A stretch of 64,000 bases of DNA from Bombardia bombarda. Taxonomy: Eukaryota; Ascomycota; Sordariomycetes; Sordariales; Lasiosphaeriaceae. The DNA is taken from the NCBI GenBank assembly GCA_030512295.1, contig JAULSR010000008.1, positions 1,054,001-1,118,000 of the forward strand, read 5' to 3'. Numbering within the stretch: the stretch's first letter is position 1; the number at the start of each line of letters is the position of its first letter. This document shows positions 51,872 to 63,198 of the stretch, piece by piece. The notes under the pieces were generated by a model. It had not been told where the DNA came from. It searched no databases and was given only the letters and a program-made list of their open reading frames with translations. A program made the translations under genes and the position numbers.

Positions 51872-54800
51872 AAATAGCAACACCAACTGCAACTGCAACT
51901 GCAACAGCAACAGCAACACCGACACCAACACCAACACCAACACCATGGCATCGACTGACATATCTTCCATACGCACAACCCCGCCGCCCCTTTCCGCCGA
52001 CTGGAGTTTGGTGTGCCAACTGCAGGGAGATCTGAGTTCTGAGTTAGCCACTCTGGAGTTTCTCCAAGATCTCAGAGAAGGAAGCGCCGCTACAAGGCAG
52101 AAAGAGGTGGCTGCAGCCAGACGTAGAATCGCCCAGGTCAGGAAGCGGCTCAGAGCTGCTCAATGCCCACCCAAAGGTATAGTACAGCCTCGCCTGCGTT
52201 GTGCTTTTGCCTCCCCGCTGACCCCTCGATAGCAACGACCAGGACTGAAACTGCGGCCATGAATGGTACAAACTGGGACTTTGAACCACCTCATTGTCAG
52301 TAAAGCTGCGATTGATTGATTGTCCCCAATTCTTTTCCAAGTCGCCGTCAAATGGACTCGAGCTAACCAGCATCCGCAGCGGCCCATTACGTTTGGCCTC
52401 CCAGCTTGGCCCCCTTCAACACGCTCACCCCGAACGGTTCGAGCTCTACGGGAGGGTCTGTCTCTCGCCACCCGAGTTCCTCACGGAAGCGCTCGTTTGG
52501 CAGTACACATATGGAGGCGGACCCGTCAGGATGGGTCAAGCACAAGTCTCGACATGCTACTCTGAGCCCATTGAACAACGTGCTCTACAGGGACAACTTC
52601 ATTGACCTTACTAGGTACGTTACCTACCTCACCCCTGCCTCGCCCCTACCTCACCCCTGCCTCACCCCCACCTCACCCCTACCTCACCCCTACCTCACCC
52701 CTGCTGGGTGGTATATACTTCATGCGGTTGACAATGCTGATTAATGCAACATAGGGACGACCATGACTGGCCGTCGGACGTTCAATGTGTCGAGAAAGTG
52801 GAAGAACGCTTCACTCGCAGCAGGAAGATCGAACAGCAGGATGCGACGGTCGCGAGACAGTTGTGGCAGGCCGAAGCGTCAATGGCGAGACAGATGGAGC
52901 TGCCCGAACGCCCATCACAGCCTTCACCAACCTCGCTCTATGGTCAGAGGCATTTATTTGACTTGACTGGTGGGTCTAGGCGGCTGATGAACCAGACGAA
53001 CCGATCCAGCGTCAGACCGGAGCCCGGCGTGTTTGCTTCCAACAGCCACGCAAACCAGCATTTCACAGGTGCCCTGAGTGGAAGGCGCGCAACCGGTGCC
53101 CTGAGTGGAAGACGCGCAACCGGCTACAAGGTGCCCGGAGCTTATGAGCATTCCGACGGTGACGAGGACAAGAAGTTTGGAGCGAGGGGCCCATCTTTCC
53201 CTTTCCCTTGCCCTTGCCCTCTCCCTCAATGTGCGGGTTCCCTTTTACCATCGATGTCAGGAGACTTTGGGCCGCCTTTGGGACCTCTTCGTCCTGGGGT
53301 CGCGTCTATCGGAGCTGCTCGCCAGGAACCGGGGCAATACTCGAACAGCTTTGCCAAGTATGCGAGAAGCAATCAGCCATCGGTGTTTGCTGGTAATCGC
53401 TTCCTGGCTGCTCCGTATGCATCATCAAGCTTCGTAGACCTCACCATCGACAACAACCCGAGCCCGACCTTCAGAGATGTCTTCCCCCACTCCACACCCC
53501 CGCCCAACAGCCAATCAAGTCTGGCGGATATCATGAACCGTTTCAACCAATATGACCCTGGCAGCAGGACGGATCTGCTGAAGTGGCAGTTGGTCGATTT
53601 CATCGCCGAACGCGGTGACAATGGCGAACACGGTGACAAAGGCGAACACGGTGACAATGGCGAACACGGTGACAATGGCGAACACGTTGACAATGACGAA
53701 CACGTTGACAATGACGATCCTGTTGACAACTCTCCAAAGAGCAGTGAGGAAATCCAGAAACTGTTGTCCAATATCCGACCCGACATGCACGTTCCCGTGG
53801 AGGAGCGTGGCGAAACTCCCGAGGCCTTGAAGTATCCTTTGTATCCCCATCAACAACTGTCCCTGAGATGGATGTCGGATATGGAACAGGGCTCGAATAA
53901 AGGCGGCATCCTTGCCGACGACATGGGACTGGGCAAGACGATCTCGACGTTGGCGCTTATGTCGAGTCGGAAGTCTGTCGAAGATGTCAAGGTAGGTAGT
54001 CGTCTGCTGGCTTTAGAATGTTTGAGAATAAAACTGCTGACCTGAACCCTGCAGACAAACCTGATTATTGGCCCTGTCGCGCTCATCAAGCAGTGGGAGA
54101 TGGAAATCAAAAAGAAGCTGAAGCCGGCTCACAAGTTGAGCGTCTTTCTTCGTTATGGGGCCTCGAAAGCCCCCTACTCCAAGTTGAAGACGTTTGACGT
54201 CGTACTCACAACTTATGGATCGGTTGGCAAGGAATGGAAGAGGTACCGTGACAGGGTCATTGCCGCGCCGCAGGGCTACGACCTGATGGCGGACCACGAC
54301 CTTCACAAGAAATGTCCCATCATTCACCCCAGAAGCAAGTTCTACCGTGTGGTCCTCGATGAGGCTCAGTGCATCAAGAACAGGACTACCCAGTCGTCTC
54401 GGGCCGTTCACCAGATTGAGGCCACATACCGGTGGTGTCTTACTGGTACCCCGATGATGAACGGCGTGTGGGAATTGTACCCCCTGTTACGCTTCCTGCA
54501 AATCCGGCCGTTCTGTGACTTGCTCACGTTCTCCCAGGTAGGAGGAAATCACCCGTGTGCTGCCAGTGTTTGGTGGCTTCGAGCATCTGCTGATTTTGAA
54601 ACAGGTCTTCAGAAGCATTACCTCGAAGGTGAGCTCCAGCAGCTCCAGCAAACACCAGAAGAGCGCTGCCATGAAGCAGTTGCAGGCCGTGCTGAAGGCT
54701 GTCATGCTCAGACGGATGAAAACCTCGCAGATTGATGGGAAACCAATCCTGTCTTTGCCCGACAAGACTGAGAATGAGGAACTTGTGACGTTCTCGCCTG

Positions 54801-56179
54801 ATGAGCGCAGCTTCTACCGAGACCTGGAGGGAAAATCTCAGGTTCGGTTCAACAGGTATCTCCGCGCAGGCACAGTTGGCAAGAACTACTCCAACATTCT
54901 TGTTCTTCTTCTACGGCTTCGCCAGGCATGCTGCCACCCTCATCTCACCGACTTTGTTAGTGTTGGCACCACCGAGATTTCAGAAGACGCGATGCTCACC
55001 GTCGCAAAGCGCCTGGAGGCTGCTGCTATCGAACGAATCAAGGAGAAAGCCGGCGACGACTTCGAGTGCCCTATTTGCTACGATGTTGTTAGCGACCCTA
55101 CCATCTTGGTTCCGTGTGGTCACAACACGTGTTCAGAGTGTTTTGCCTCGCTCACCGACACCTCGGCCGAAGACAACATCAGATCTGGCAAGGAAAGTGG
55201 CTCTGCCAAATGCCCGGAGTGCCGCGGTGCAGCCGAACCCACGAAGGTCATAAGCTACACTGCTTTCATGAAAGTGTACATGCCAGAAAAGGCTGCGGCA
55301 TACGAATCAGATGACGAGTTCACTGATAGCGGATCAGATGATGATGAGGATGATGATGAGGACGACGATAATGAATATCTTGGCAGTCTGAAGAAGCTGG
55401 CAAACGGCAGCAAGAGCGAGGACAAGAGAAAAGGCAAGGCCAGGGCCAAGGAGGTCACGCCTTCTATGCTGAAGAACCTCCGCTATGAGGCTGGCAGGAG
55501 CGCAGAAGGTCGTCGCCGCTATATGAACTTTCTTCGGGACAACTGGGAGGATTCGGCCAAGGTGTCTCAAGTCATTGAGCTTCTGAAACGATTTCAAGAG
55601 ACGGACGAGAAAACCATCATCTTCTCACAGTGGACAGCTCTTCTGGACCTGATCGAATGCCAGATCAAGGAGAAGCTGGGGATCAGGTATTGTCGCTACA
55701 CAGGCGGTATGACGGCCAAGAACCGCCACAGTGCAGTTGATGACTTTGTCGAGAATCCCTGCAACAAGGTCATGCTCGTGTCCCTTCGCGCTGGCAATTC
55801 TGGCCTCAACTTGACCGCGGCTTCCCGGATCATCATCTGCGACCCGTTCTGGAATCCCTATACCGAGATGCAGGCCGTCGACAGGGCGCACAGAATCGGT
55901 CAGCAGCGTGAGGTCCAAGTCCACCGAATTCTTGTCAAGGGGACGGTTGAGGACCGCATTGTTGAGCTGCAACAGCACAAGCGCCAGCTTGTCGATGCCG
56001 CTCTGGATGAAGGCGACAGCAATGGTCTTGGTAGGCTCGATGCTAATGAGCTTGGCTACCTCTTTGGGGTGCTGCCAGCTGCTGCTGCTGCTGCATCAGT
56101 CAGCAGAGCAGCAGCAGCCAGCAGAGCAGCAGCAGCCAGCAGAGCAGCAGCAGCCAGCAGCAGTCGTGGTCGCGGCTGA
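51693..56179 (+). CDS. SNF2-family DNA translocase with internal RING finger, ULS1-like
   Basis: ATP-driven translocase combined with an E3 ligase; yeast ULS1/RIS1 acts on SUMOylated chromatin proteins. Five exons: 51693-52176, 52380-52614, 52755-53991, 54055-54537 and 54605-56179, 1337 residues. Walker A DDMGLGKT lies at about 628-635, the DEAQ box (VVLDEAQCIKN) near 754, the C3HC4 RING inserted between the two lobes at about 967-1025 (CPICYD, CGHNTCSEC, CPEC), an acidic stretch near 1055, and the C-terminal helicase lobe at about 1145-1275 (IIFSQW, SLRAGNSGLNLT, DRAHRIGQ). The N-terminal 600 residues are disordered with several repeats. Intron 1 has a CTAAC 9-14 nt before its CAG. The start is uncertain: ATGs at 51693, 51765 and 51945 are all in frame, and the last two sit in identical contexts. 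Confidence 0.88.
51714..51944 (+). repeat. AACAGC hexanucleotide arrays around a duplicated start-codon block
   Basis: Two arrays of AACAGC/AACACC hexamers, reading Asn-Ser and Asn-Thr, precede two near-identical blocks beginning ACCATGGCATCGACTGAC at 51762 and 51942. The blocks both encode MASTDISSIRTT and differ by one silent change (TCT to TCC). Confidence 0.9.
52615..52754 (+). repeat. Intron 2 of the SNF2 gene, with CTCACCCCTAC repeats
   Basis: The 140-nt intron (donor GTACGT, acceptor ACATAG) contains about eight degenerate copies of an 11-bp CTCACCCCTAC/CTGC unit between about 52627 and 52704. Confidence 0.85.
53617..53730 (+). repeat. 18-nt coding minisatellite (GDNGEH-type), about 6 units
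   Basis: Tandem GACAATGGCGAACACGGT units encode Gly/Val-Asp-Asn-Gly/Asp-Glu-His repeats just before the ATPase core of the SNF2 protein. Confidence 0.9.
56098..56162 (+). repeat. 18-nt coding minisatellite (Ser-Arg-Ala4), 3 units
   Basis: Three AGCAGAGCAGCAGCAGCC copies at the very C-terminus of the SNF2 protein, ending RGRG. Confidence 0.9.
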
Positions 56180-57546
56180 ATATGGTGTCTTCTGACCTGT
56201 GGGGGGTTTCGAGCTCTTACGCCACACATATACTATCATTGATGCGATTATTATTGATGCGATTCCACACCACACGACGGACAATGTCTGACATGCTGGG
56301 TCGTACATCGCAACGTTTTCTCTTCTCGGTCAATTCCTGTTCATAATCAGTATTTCTTATTCCTCAGGTATTCTGTGGCGGCTGGCACGATTGGTCTCTG
56401 TTCTTTTGTCAGAAGGGGTTTCGATGTACACGGTATTCGGTTCTAGATGGGTATGACATATGTCCTTGCTTCACGGCACGATGGTGGCTATGAATGGCTT
56501 AAGATTGACCCAGTATGACTTCTTCATGTTGTGGCGGAGCTGGGAAGTATAGTTGGGGGGGGGGGGGGGGGGGGGTGTGTGTCCTTTATGTAACGACTTG
56601 GGAAAAAGTGATGGGTCATGTTTTGCTTTAGCTTGCTAGATTAAAGGAGCGATTCTTCTACAGCGGTCTGTTTGTACAGAGGCTTTATCGGTTGATATAG
56701 CTAGCTAGTATTCAGGTAGCTAGCTAGTTTTGCCCCTCGTGCGTATCAAACGTGTATATACATACCTTGTAATGCAAGTAATCGAGCAGGTGAATCTCAG
56801 TCGCCATTACTACTACCACTTGATGAAAGGACTTGTACCAAAAACACAAAATCAATACTTATACTTATAGGGTGCCATATGTAGTACAATCTCCCGCCCG
56901 CCCGTGGCGGAAGGGCACATACGGTGACTGAACGAGGTCATATCTGATGTTTTGCTGACATGAAGGTATGAACATGATAGCTATGTAAACCGTGGTAATG
57001 TCGGGTGGCAAAGGAAAGAACACAAACTCAACTCCATTACATGGCCACCATGTCGTACAAAAGAGACCCAAAACCAAAATAAACTGATGCAAAGGAAGAT
57101 TCCAGCCCAACAACTAAAACCCCATATAAGAATAGTGTAGGAATAAATAGTATAAAAATATAAATAAGAGTGTCTGCAAGAAATAGTTGCTGGGCAAAAG
57201 AATAAGTCTCCTTCTGCGAAAAGACTTGGATATAAATCATGAGATAAGATGGGCTTTCCCTGCCTGGGCTGGGTGAACCAACGCAGGCCACACGCTCCTT
57301 TTCTCTCTGTCTGCCTGCCTACCTCCCGCTAAAGAAGCCAGGTAGGTAGTAGGTAGTAGGCAGGCATGAACAGCCCGATTACATCGAATTATTTTCCCCG
57401 GACCTGGCTTGGCTGGGTAAGTGAGGATTTACCACCCCTCTCTCTACCTTTGCCCCAAGCTCTCTTCCTTCTTGTCTTCACACAAAACAAGAGAGAGATC
57501 CCACACTCGCTCGTTTCTATCTTTTCATTATTTTCACCTCCTGAAA
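56180..57546. other. Convergent intergenic region
   Basis: 1.37 kb between the SNF2 gene and the lectin-like gene, holding both 3' UTRs. It contains a G21 run at 56555-56575 and GTAGGTAG-type repeats at about 57340-57362. No supported gene. Confidence 0.6.
56555..56575. repeat. Poly-G tract, 21 nt
   Basis: Uninterrupted G run about 375 nt past the SNF2 stop, followed by a short GT run. Confidence 0.85.
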
Positions 57547-57865
57547 CTATCCAAAAGTCACTGCTGCTGCGCCCGGCGTATATCGCCCCTCGCCCACCAG
57601 CTCGTGCGAATACGACTGCTCCGGCAGCTCGTACATTGGCGCTGGCGCGGCCAGCTCCGTCGGTCTCGACGAGGCATCCAGCTGGTGCGCCGCGTATGCG
57701 TTGGCGGTGTACTGCGTGTTCTGACTGTTCCCGTTCAACATGTTCTTCTTCTCCCACATGTAGCTGTCGTACGACGCCGATGCCGGCCGCGGCGGGGCAG
57801 GCGAGCCGTACGAAGGCACAGGCGTGGCCGGATCCGAGGCTGCAGTAGTAGGCGGCGCTACCGAG

Positions 57866-57924
<59 letters not shown>

Positions 57925-59341
57925 GTTGCTGCGCTTCCGTCGCAACAGAAACAAGACAACACCCAAGACACCGAGGGCCACGGCGCCGAGGGCGACACCG
58001 ACGCCGACGCCAATTTTTGCGCCCGTCGACAGGCCCGACTCGGTCGCGGCTGCGGAGCCCGACTCGTTCGCTGCTGAGGAGGTGGTCGCGGAGGGTGCCG
58101 ACGGGGCGGTGCTGGGCACGACGGCGGCGACGGGCTTGGGGGCTTGGATCGCGGACCAGGCCTTCCAGCCGCCGTTCTCGTACTTGACCTCGGCGAGCTG
58201 GTCGTTGACCATGTAGTAGATGCGCACCATGCTGGTCTGGAAGCTGCTGGCGACGGCGAGCTCGGCGTTTGGCGTGTCGGCGAGCGGCCAGAAGGCGTTT
58301 GACTGGTTGGCCTGGGGGCTCCAGACGTAGTTGCGGTTGGCGACCGAGTAGAGGCTGCTGTCGTTGCCGATGTACCACAGGAAGCGGGTGAACTGCGAGT
58401 CGATGCTGATGCCGAGGCCACCGGGCTTGCCCGTCCAGGAGGTGAGGGTGAAGTTGGAGGGGGCCGTCTCGTTGACCTTGATGTCGGATGGCTCTGTCTC
58501 GCTGACGGTGAGGTTGGGGCCGGCGAGGAGATGAGGGAGGGTTGCTGGTTGGTAGTGGTCAGCATATGTAGTCCGAATAAGGACGCGGCTTTGGAGGGCT
58601 AAAGGGGCTTACTGATGCGCCAGGTAGTGCCGTAGTTCCTTGTGACTTCCATGTTCTCGGCATCTCGGGCTGTCACGACACTGATGTTGGAGTTCCCGGT
58701 GAAAGCGGCGTGGATAGCGGGTGAGAGCTGGGGGTCCTGCGAAATGACGCCCCTGTAGGTCCATTGTGTGTCAGTGGTGTAGCCCAGCTCGTTGATGGCC
58801 ATGTTCTCATCATGGTAGTAGACGCGATAGCCGCCCGTCTCGCCGAGCAGGACAGCGGCCAGGCCGGTGGTGTTGGAAACGGTTGCGTCCTCTTGGCTGA
58901 TGATCCAGTTGCCTATCCTTTGGAACTGGCCGCTTGTCATGTTGCAGTTGAAAAGACCATTGACGACGTTGTTGTTCTCATCGATGTAGTATATAGATGC
59001 GCTAGCCAGTCAGGTCAGCTGAGCCCAACTTCCCAGCCCCGGACATCCCAGACATCACGACGACGCCGAGCCATAACTTACACAGTATAGACATTGGTCC
59101 AGTAGCCAGCTCCGGCGACAGGCGTGCCGGCTTTGGGCTTGTAGGTCAGCTGGAAGGTACTGTTGTCGGTATGCGAATAGAGCGGCTGTCCTTGGCTGTT
59201 GCAGGCGCTGTAACGGATCTGGTTTGTCGTCGAGTTGTGAACTATGATCTGGGCATTGTACCCGTTCCACCAGGCGGCGATGGCTGCTTGGGACGGCGTG
59301 ATGGCAGCCGCCACGAGGAGGAGGTTCCTCAGGAGAGCCAT
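57547..59341 (-). CDS. Fucose-specific-lectin-like single-pass membrane protein
   Basis: Three exons: 59341-59082, 59001-58613 and 58544-57547, 548 residues. Residues 1-19 form a signal peptide. About 20-345 fit the six-bladed propeller of fungal fucose-binding lectins (AAL type): repeated blades with Trp and Tyr such as RVYYHDENMAINELGY, TRFLWYIGNDSSLYSV and RIYYMVNDQLAEVKYENGGW. A Ser/Thr/Ala stalk leads to one membrane helix (about 393-417) and an RRKR stop-transfer motif, then an Asn-rich cytosolic run (about 422-446) and a Pro/Tyr-rich tail. So the lectin domain faces outside and the tail inside, as in many ascomycete homologues of unknown role. Sugar specificity is inferred. Splice signals are GTAAGT and GTAAGC donors with CTGAC branch points. 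Confidence 0.85.
57878..57930 (-). repeat. (AAC)n tract encoding poly-Asn
   Basis: A near-perfect AAC run interrupted once by GAC, in the cytosolic tail of the lectin-like protein. Confidence 0.9.
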
Positions 59342-61517
59342 TGCGCGCAGCCACAGGCTGCAGCAGATATCCCACCGCGCAAACAAACACCCAAGAAAGA
59401 ACAAGTAATGAGATGAACGAGAGTCTGGAAAGAAAAAAAAAAAAAGGGCGGAGAAGACGGGGAGGTGAGAGGAAAGAAAGGAGATAAGACAAGACGGAGG
59501 AACAAACGAACGGGAAGAGGTAACCGACAGCCCGGGTCGGTCAGTAATCACAGACACTCTCTCTACACAGTAGTCTCACGCTCACTGCTCACTGCTCACT
59601 GCTCACTGCTCACACGCGATCGAATTGACAAATTAAGCGGATCAATCCTGAGGCTGATGAGCGCCGACCGCGAGGGGGGTCCAAGGGGAAGGCGAGAGGG
59701 GCCGCTTGGCCTTGCTGGGCTAGTTTGAAGAACTGCAGACCCCCCAATGCAGTGTAGTTAGGTATTCGTGATTCACTCGCTTCGTCCCCCCCTCAAGGTC
59801 CATCCAGCCCTTGGGTGAGAAGTGCTGACATGTGGATAGGACAGCAGGCGACACTAGTCCCTACTGGAGTCCTGCAAAGGAAGGCTGTCATGTGTCTGGT
59901 CGCCGTCGCCGGGGTAGTCCTGGAGAAATGCCAGAAAAGTGGCGCTCTTCTGGAAACTCCTGGTCTGTCAAAATTGTCCAATCTTGACAAAAGCCCCTGC
60001 CCAGAGCAAGCCCCGGCAAGCACGACCCCCTGCGTGCCTGCCTTACCCTTTGGGGCCATTCGGGGCACGCTGCGGCGCCTCTCATTGGCTCAGCTGCGAC
60101 GGGACGGGGTGCTGTCTCCGAAGCAGGGCCAGGTCTCGGTGCCTTCACTACCACAGTAAGGACAAGAGCTAGAGTCTTGGTTCCCACTTTGCTCTGCACT
60201 ACCAAAGACCGGGCTATTGGCACCCATCATCTGTTAGATGAGCCGTTTCGCGAAACGGCCTGCCTAACCAAACACCACGAACCGACAAGAGAACAAAAAA
60301 GTTTAATGCAACTCCAAATTTGGCTCAGATGTGTAAGTGGGTTATGGGTTACTAAGTACTCAGCCGATGATCTGACACCACCTTTTGAATCCTCCATGCA
60401 AAACTAACTGACCCCTGTAATGCTACATGATAATTGGTGAACGACGCCGAAACGGATTGAAAAGAAGAATACAAGTACATTTCAAGACTCCCGTCCATCA
60501 GCAACAATGATGATAGTTTCCCGCGCCATGCTCTTGGCAGCATGCATGCATTCGGCTGAAGCCGCTGTCGGGCGCTGTTCGTGAGTGATCAGTAAAGAAA
60601 CCACACACACACCACCGACATGATCTTCGCCTTCCCCGTATCCGTACACATGCACGCCGCTGTATCCGTACATTGAAAGGGTTCATCACACATCTTGGGG
60701 TCAAGTCACAACATGATGCACGTCCTCTATCCGTAAACCGCATAACATAAGGTACCTCACCTCCAGCCCACAAACTCATTTTGGTGGGCAAGGGAAGAAG
60801 AAGAAAAACCATCCTTCAGGAGTCACCAAAACAAAACCCGGACATCTCACTACACAGTACGCTATTATTCTCATTTAGAGCATCCTCACCCCATTAACTC
60901 CGGGAGAGTGGCATCCAAACGGTTATTGTGAGCGACCCCAAGGCCCACCGGACCGTCAGCACCGGTCTCCGATTTCCCGTACCACCGCCTCCCCCTCAAT
61001 TTACTATCCATCATACCTTCAGTGTAAATAATCCCCCCAAGTTTGCTACTCTATGCTGTGCTACTCTGTATTTTCGAAGCAATCACCCTATCCAGCACCA
61101 TCTGATCTACTGCCCCTTTCTTGTCACTTCAACAATCTACACCATCACAAATGACGCGATCAACTAACTCCCAACCCCCACAAAACCACCGCGAGCTGGA
61201 TCGGGGAAGCCGGCGGCGGGGGAGGAGATAGTGAGGCGAGGTGAGAGACAGCACAGCACAGCACAGCACAGCACACAACATGAAGCTGTCGGGCGAGTTG
61301 CGCTACGCCAATGTAGGTAGGGATGGGCGCTGACTGATCAAAATATTGAGTGGCTGCATCAACACAGACACACAGACATGCACACTTTCAGGTTGGTTAG
61401 TTCTTTAAAGCAAAAGAACAAGAGGGCCAACGTCTACTGTGCACAAGTACCGTGTGGGTACCTGTGTGTTGGGTCATCAATACTGATTTCTAATTATCAA
61501 TACTGCTTTCTAATTGG
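59342..61517. other. Intergenic region upstream of the lectin-like gene
   Basis: 2.2 kb. The first several hundred bases are the expected promoter of the lectin-like gene, with an A13 run and four CTCACTGCT copies (about 59580-59611). Further on are a GC-rich stretch (59800-60170) and a CAGCA pentamer run (61249-61277). A short plus-strand start (MKLSGELRYAN at 61279, followed by GTAGGT) might be a first exon, but I found no continuation. Confidence 0.55.
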
Positions 61518-62287
61518 CTAGTCTGATCTCGGCAGCCCAGCCCAGACATCCTCTGCATACAGCTGCAGGCTCTGAATGCCAAGTACAATATCTCCCTCTT
61601 GCGGGCCTGGATCGCGAAGAAAAAGAAGTCGAAATCCTAGTACTAATGCCCCCCTAGTAACATTGTACGATACTGGATTTGTTGTCTCATCGCGGGTGAT
61701 GGTGATTGACTGCCGTTTCACTGGGTTCTGCAATATAGCAGCAGCCCGACTCCGCGTGATCGCTCCTTGTGGACTCGAGATTTCTTCCTCCCATTAATCG
61801 CCTTCTCCGCCACCTCTTCCAGGATGACCTTGTTCTGTTCGACGTATAGCTAACCCAATACCTTTCTAACTTTCCTCCATGCCTTTCCGGACCAGCTGGA
61901 ACAAATACCACTCATAAAGTCCTAGGTGAAGGACCTCATGGAGATCGGTTGGGATTGTGATGATTAAGATTTGGGAATTGGTATTGTAACGGCGAAAACG
62001 GAACTTTCGGCGTCGAATGTCTCGTTCACGCTCGATTACCGTAAATTAATCAGGAAAGACGTCTAAATAATTAGTATATTATATAGAAATAAGAGGGTAA
62101 ACATACTTGTGACGGCAAGGAAATCCCCAGTAGTAGAATTAATAACATCAAAGAGATCTTGCGTGTTGGTAAATGGCACGGTCGGAGGATCGCTATCTTT
62201 CGTCGACTTAACTCAAGTAAGTATAGTAGACGCCGACGAAGCCGATATCGACGGAGATGTCGTCGACCTCGATATGATTGCCGCCAT
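61518..62287 (-). pseudogene. Relic of a dispersed fungal gene family (possibly PD-(D/E)XK-like)
   Basis: One long minus-strand reading with stops but coherent protein-like text. From 62287: MAAIISRSTTSPSISASSAS, a TGA at about 62213, then STKDSDPPTVPFTNTQDLFDVINSTTGDFL given in two parts around a clear intron (donor GTATGT, branch TACTAAT, acceptor TTTAG, about 62104-62058). The second exon reads ERERDIRRRKFRFRRYNTNS, QILIITIPTDLHEVLHLGLYE, LVRKGMEES and, after two more stops, QNPVKRQSITITRDETTNPVSYNV, TRGALVLGFRLLFLRDPGPQEGDIV and LQLYAEDVW. I recognise this ending and the LIITIPT block from a multi-copy fungal family whose central part carries LVIEAGVS-type sequence; here that centre is absent. 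The nuclease-like assignment of the family is my inference. Confidence 0.6.
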
Positions 62288-63198
62288 GGCGATGCCTTGA
62301 AGTTTGAAGTTGGGATCCGCGTGAAGGAAGCCACTGGAGGGGTTACGTGCCCATGAAAATGGCGGGGCCACACTGGTCGCGGGGATGATGGAATGGCCGC
62401 GCTAAACTAAATGAGGAGAGTTGGAGGAGGGCGCTTTTCCCGGAACGTGCAGCACCGTGTTCTATAATACTTCTATACAGTACACACACAGTAGGTCTAG
62501 ACTTTGTGATTGTGTACCATGCACATGTCAAAAAATCCCTCCACTTTTTCGTTACCGGATTCGGTATTCACCATTGCGCCGAATTGGACCTAAGGATGTG
62601 CGAAACAGTATCCGTATTATGCGATTCGTCTTTTTTTTCTTTCTGTTCAAACAAAAAGCCCAGCTTTCGTGTCCCAACCAGTCACATTCATGATTCGACC
62701 TGGCTCGAGCTTGAGTTGGGTGTAAAAAAGCCCAATGTTTTGCGTGCCGTCATGCCGCTTACAACTCCGTCTCAGAGTACGTAACGGCTCTGGAAGTTCT
62801 GGACCTATATCTCCCTAACACATTCACCTTGAACTTGATGCATTGATAAAACAATCAGGGAAACCCCACACATATTAGGTGAACGGCGTTGCGAAACTAT
62901 TTTATAAATCAACGTATGAGCTGAGGATGTATGGATTGAGAGTTGAAGTCTTGTCTTCTTCTCTCACGTTTCCGAGTCCGAGCCAAGTCCGATCCATTCT
63001 CCTTTTTCCCCATCGATAAACTCCAATACCTAGCCAGCCACTCCTGACCCTGTCTGAGCCGAGGGCCGACAACATAACCACCACCGCGAAAACCCGCCAT
63101 AATCCAGAACTCATCAGCCAACCAAAGCCAACCAAGAATGATGAGAAGAACTATTCAAGTTCCGCGATACAAGACCACACACTGCCCCCAAAAAAAAC
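62288..63198. other. Intergenic region downstream of phosphofructokinase
   Basis: 900 nt with the 3' UTR of the PFK gene and the upstream sequence of the relic. No supported gene. Confidence 0.6.

Noticed and set aside
61279..61320. ATG followed by 11 codons and GTAGGT, a possible first exon
   Set aside because: No acceptor and continuing coding exon could be found downstream on the plus strand.
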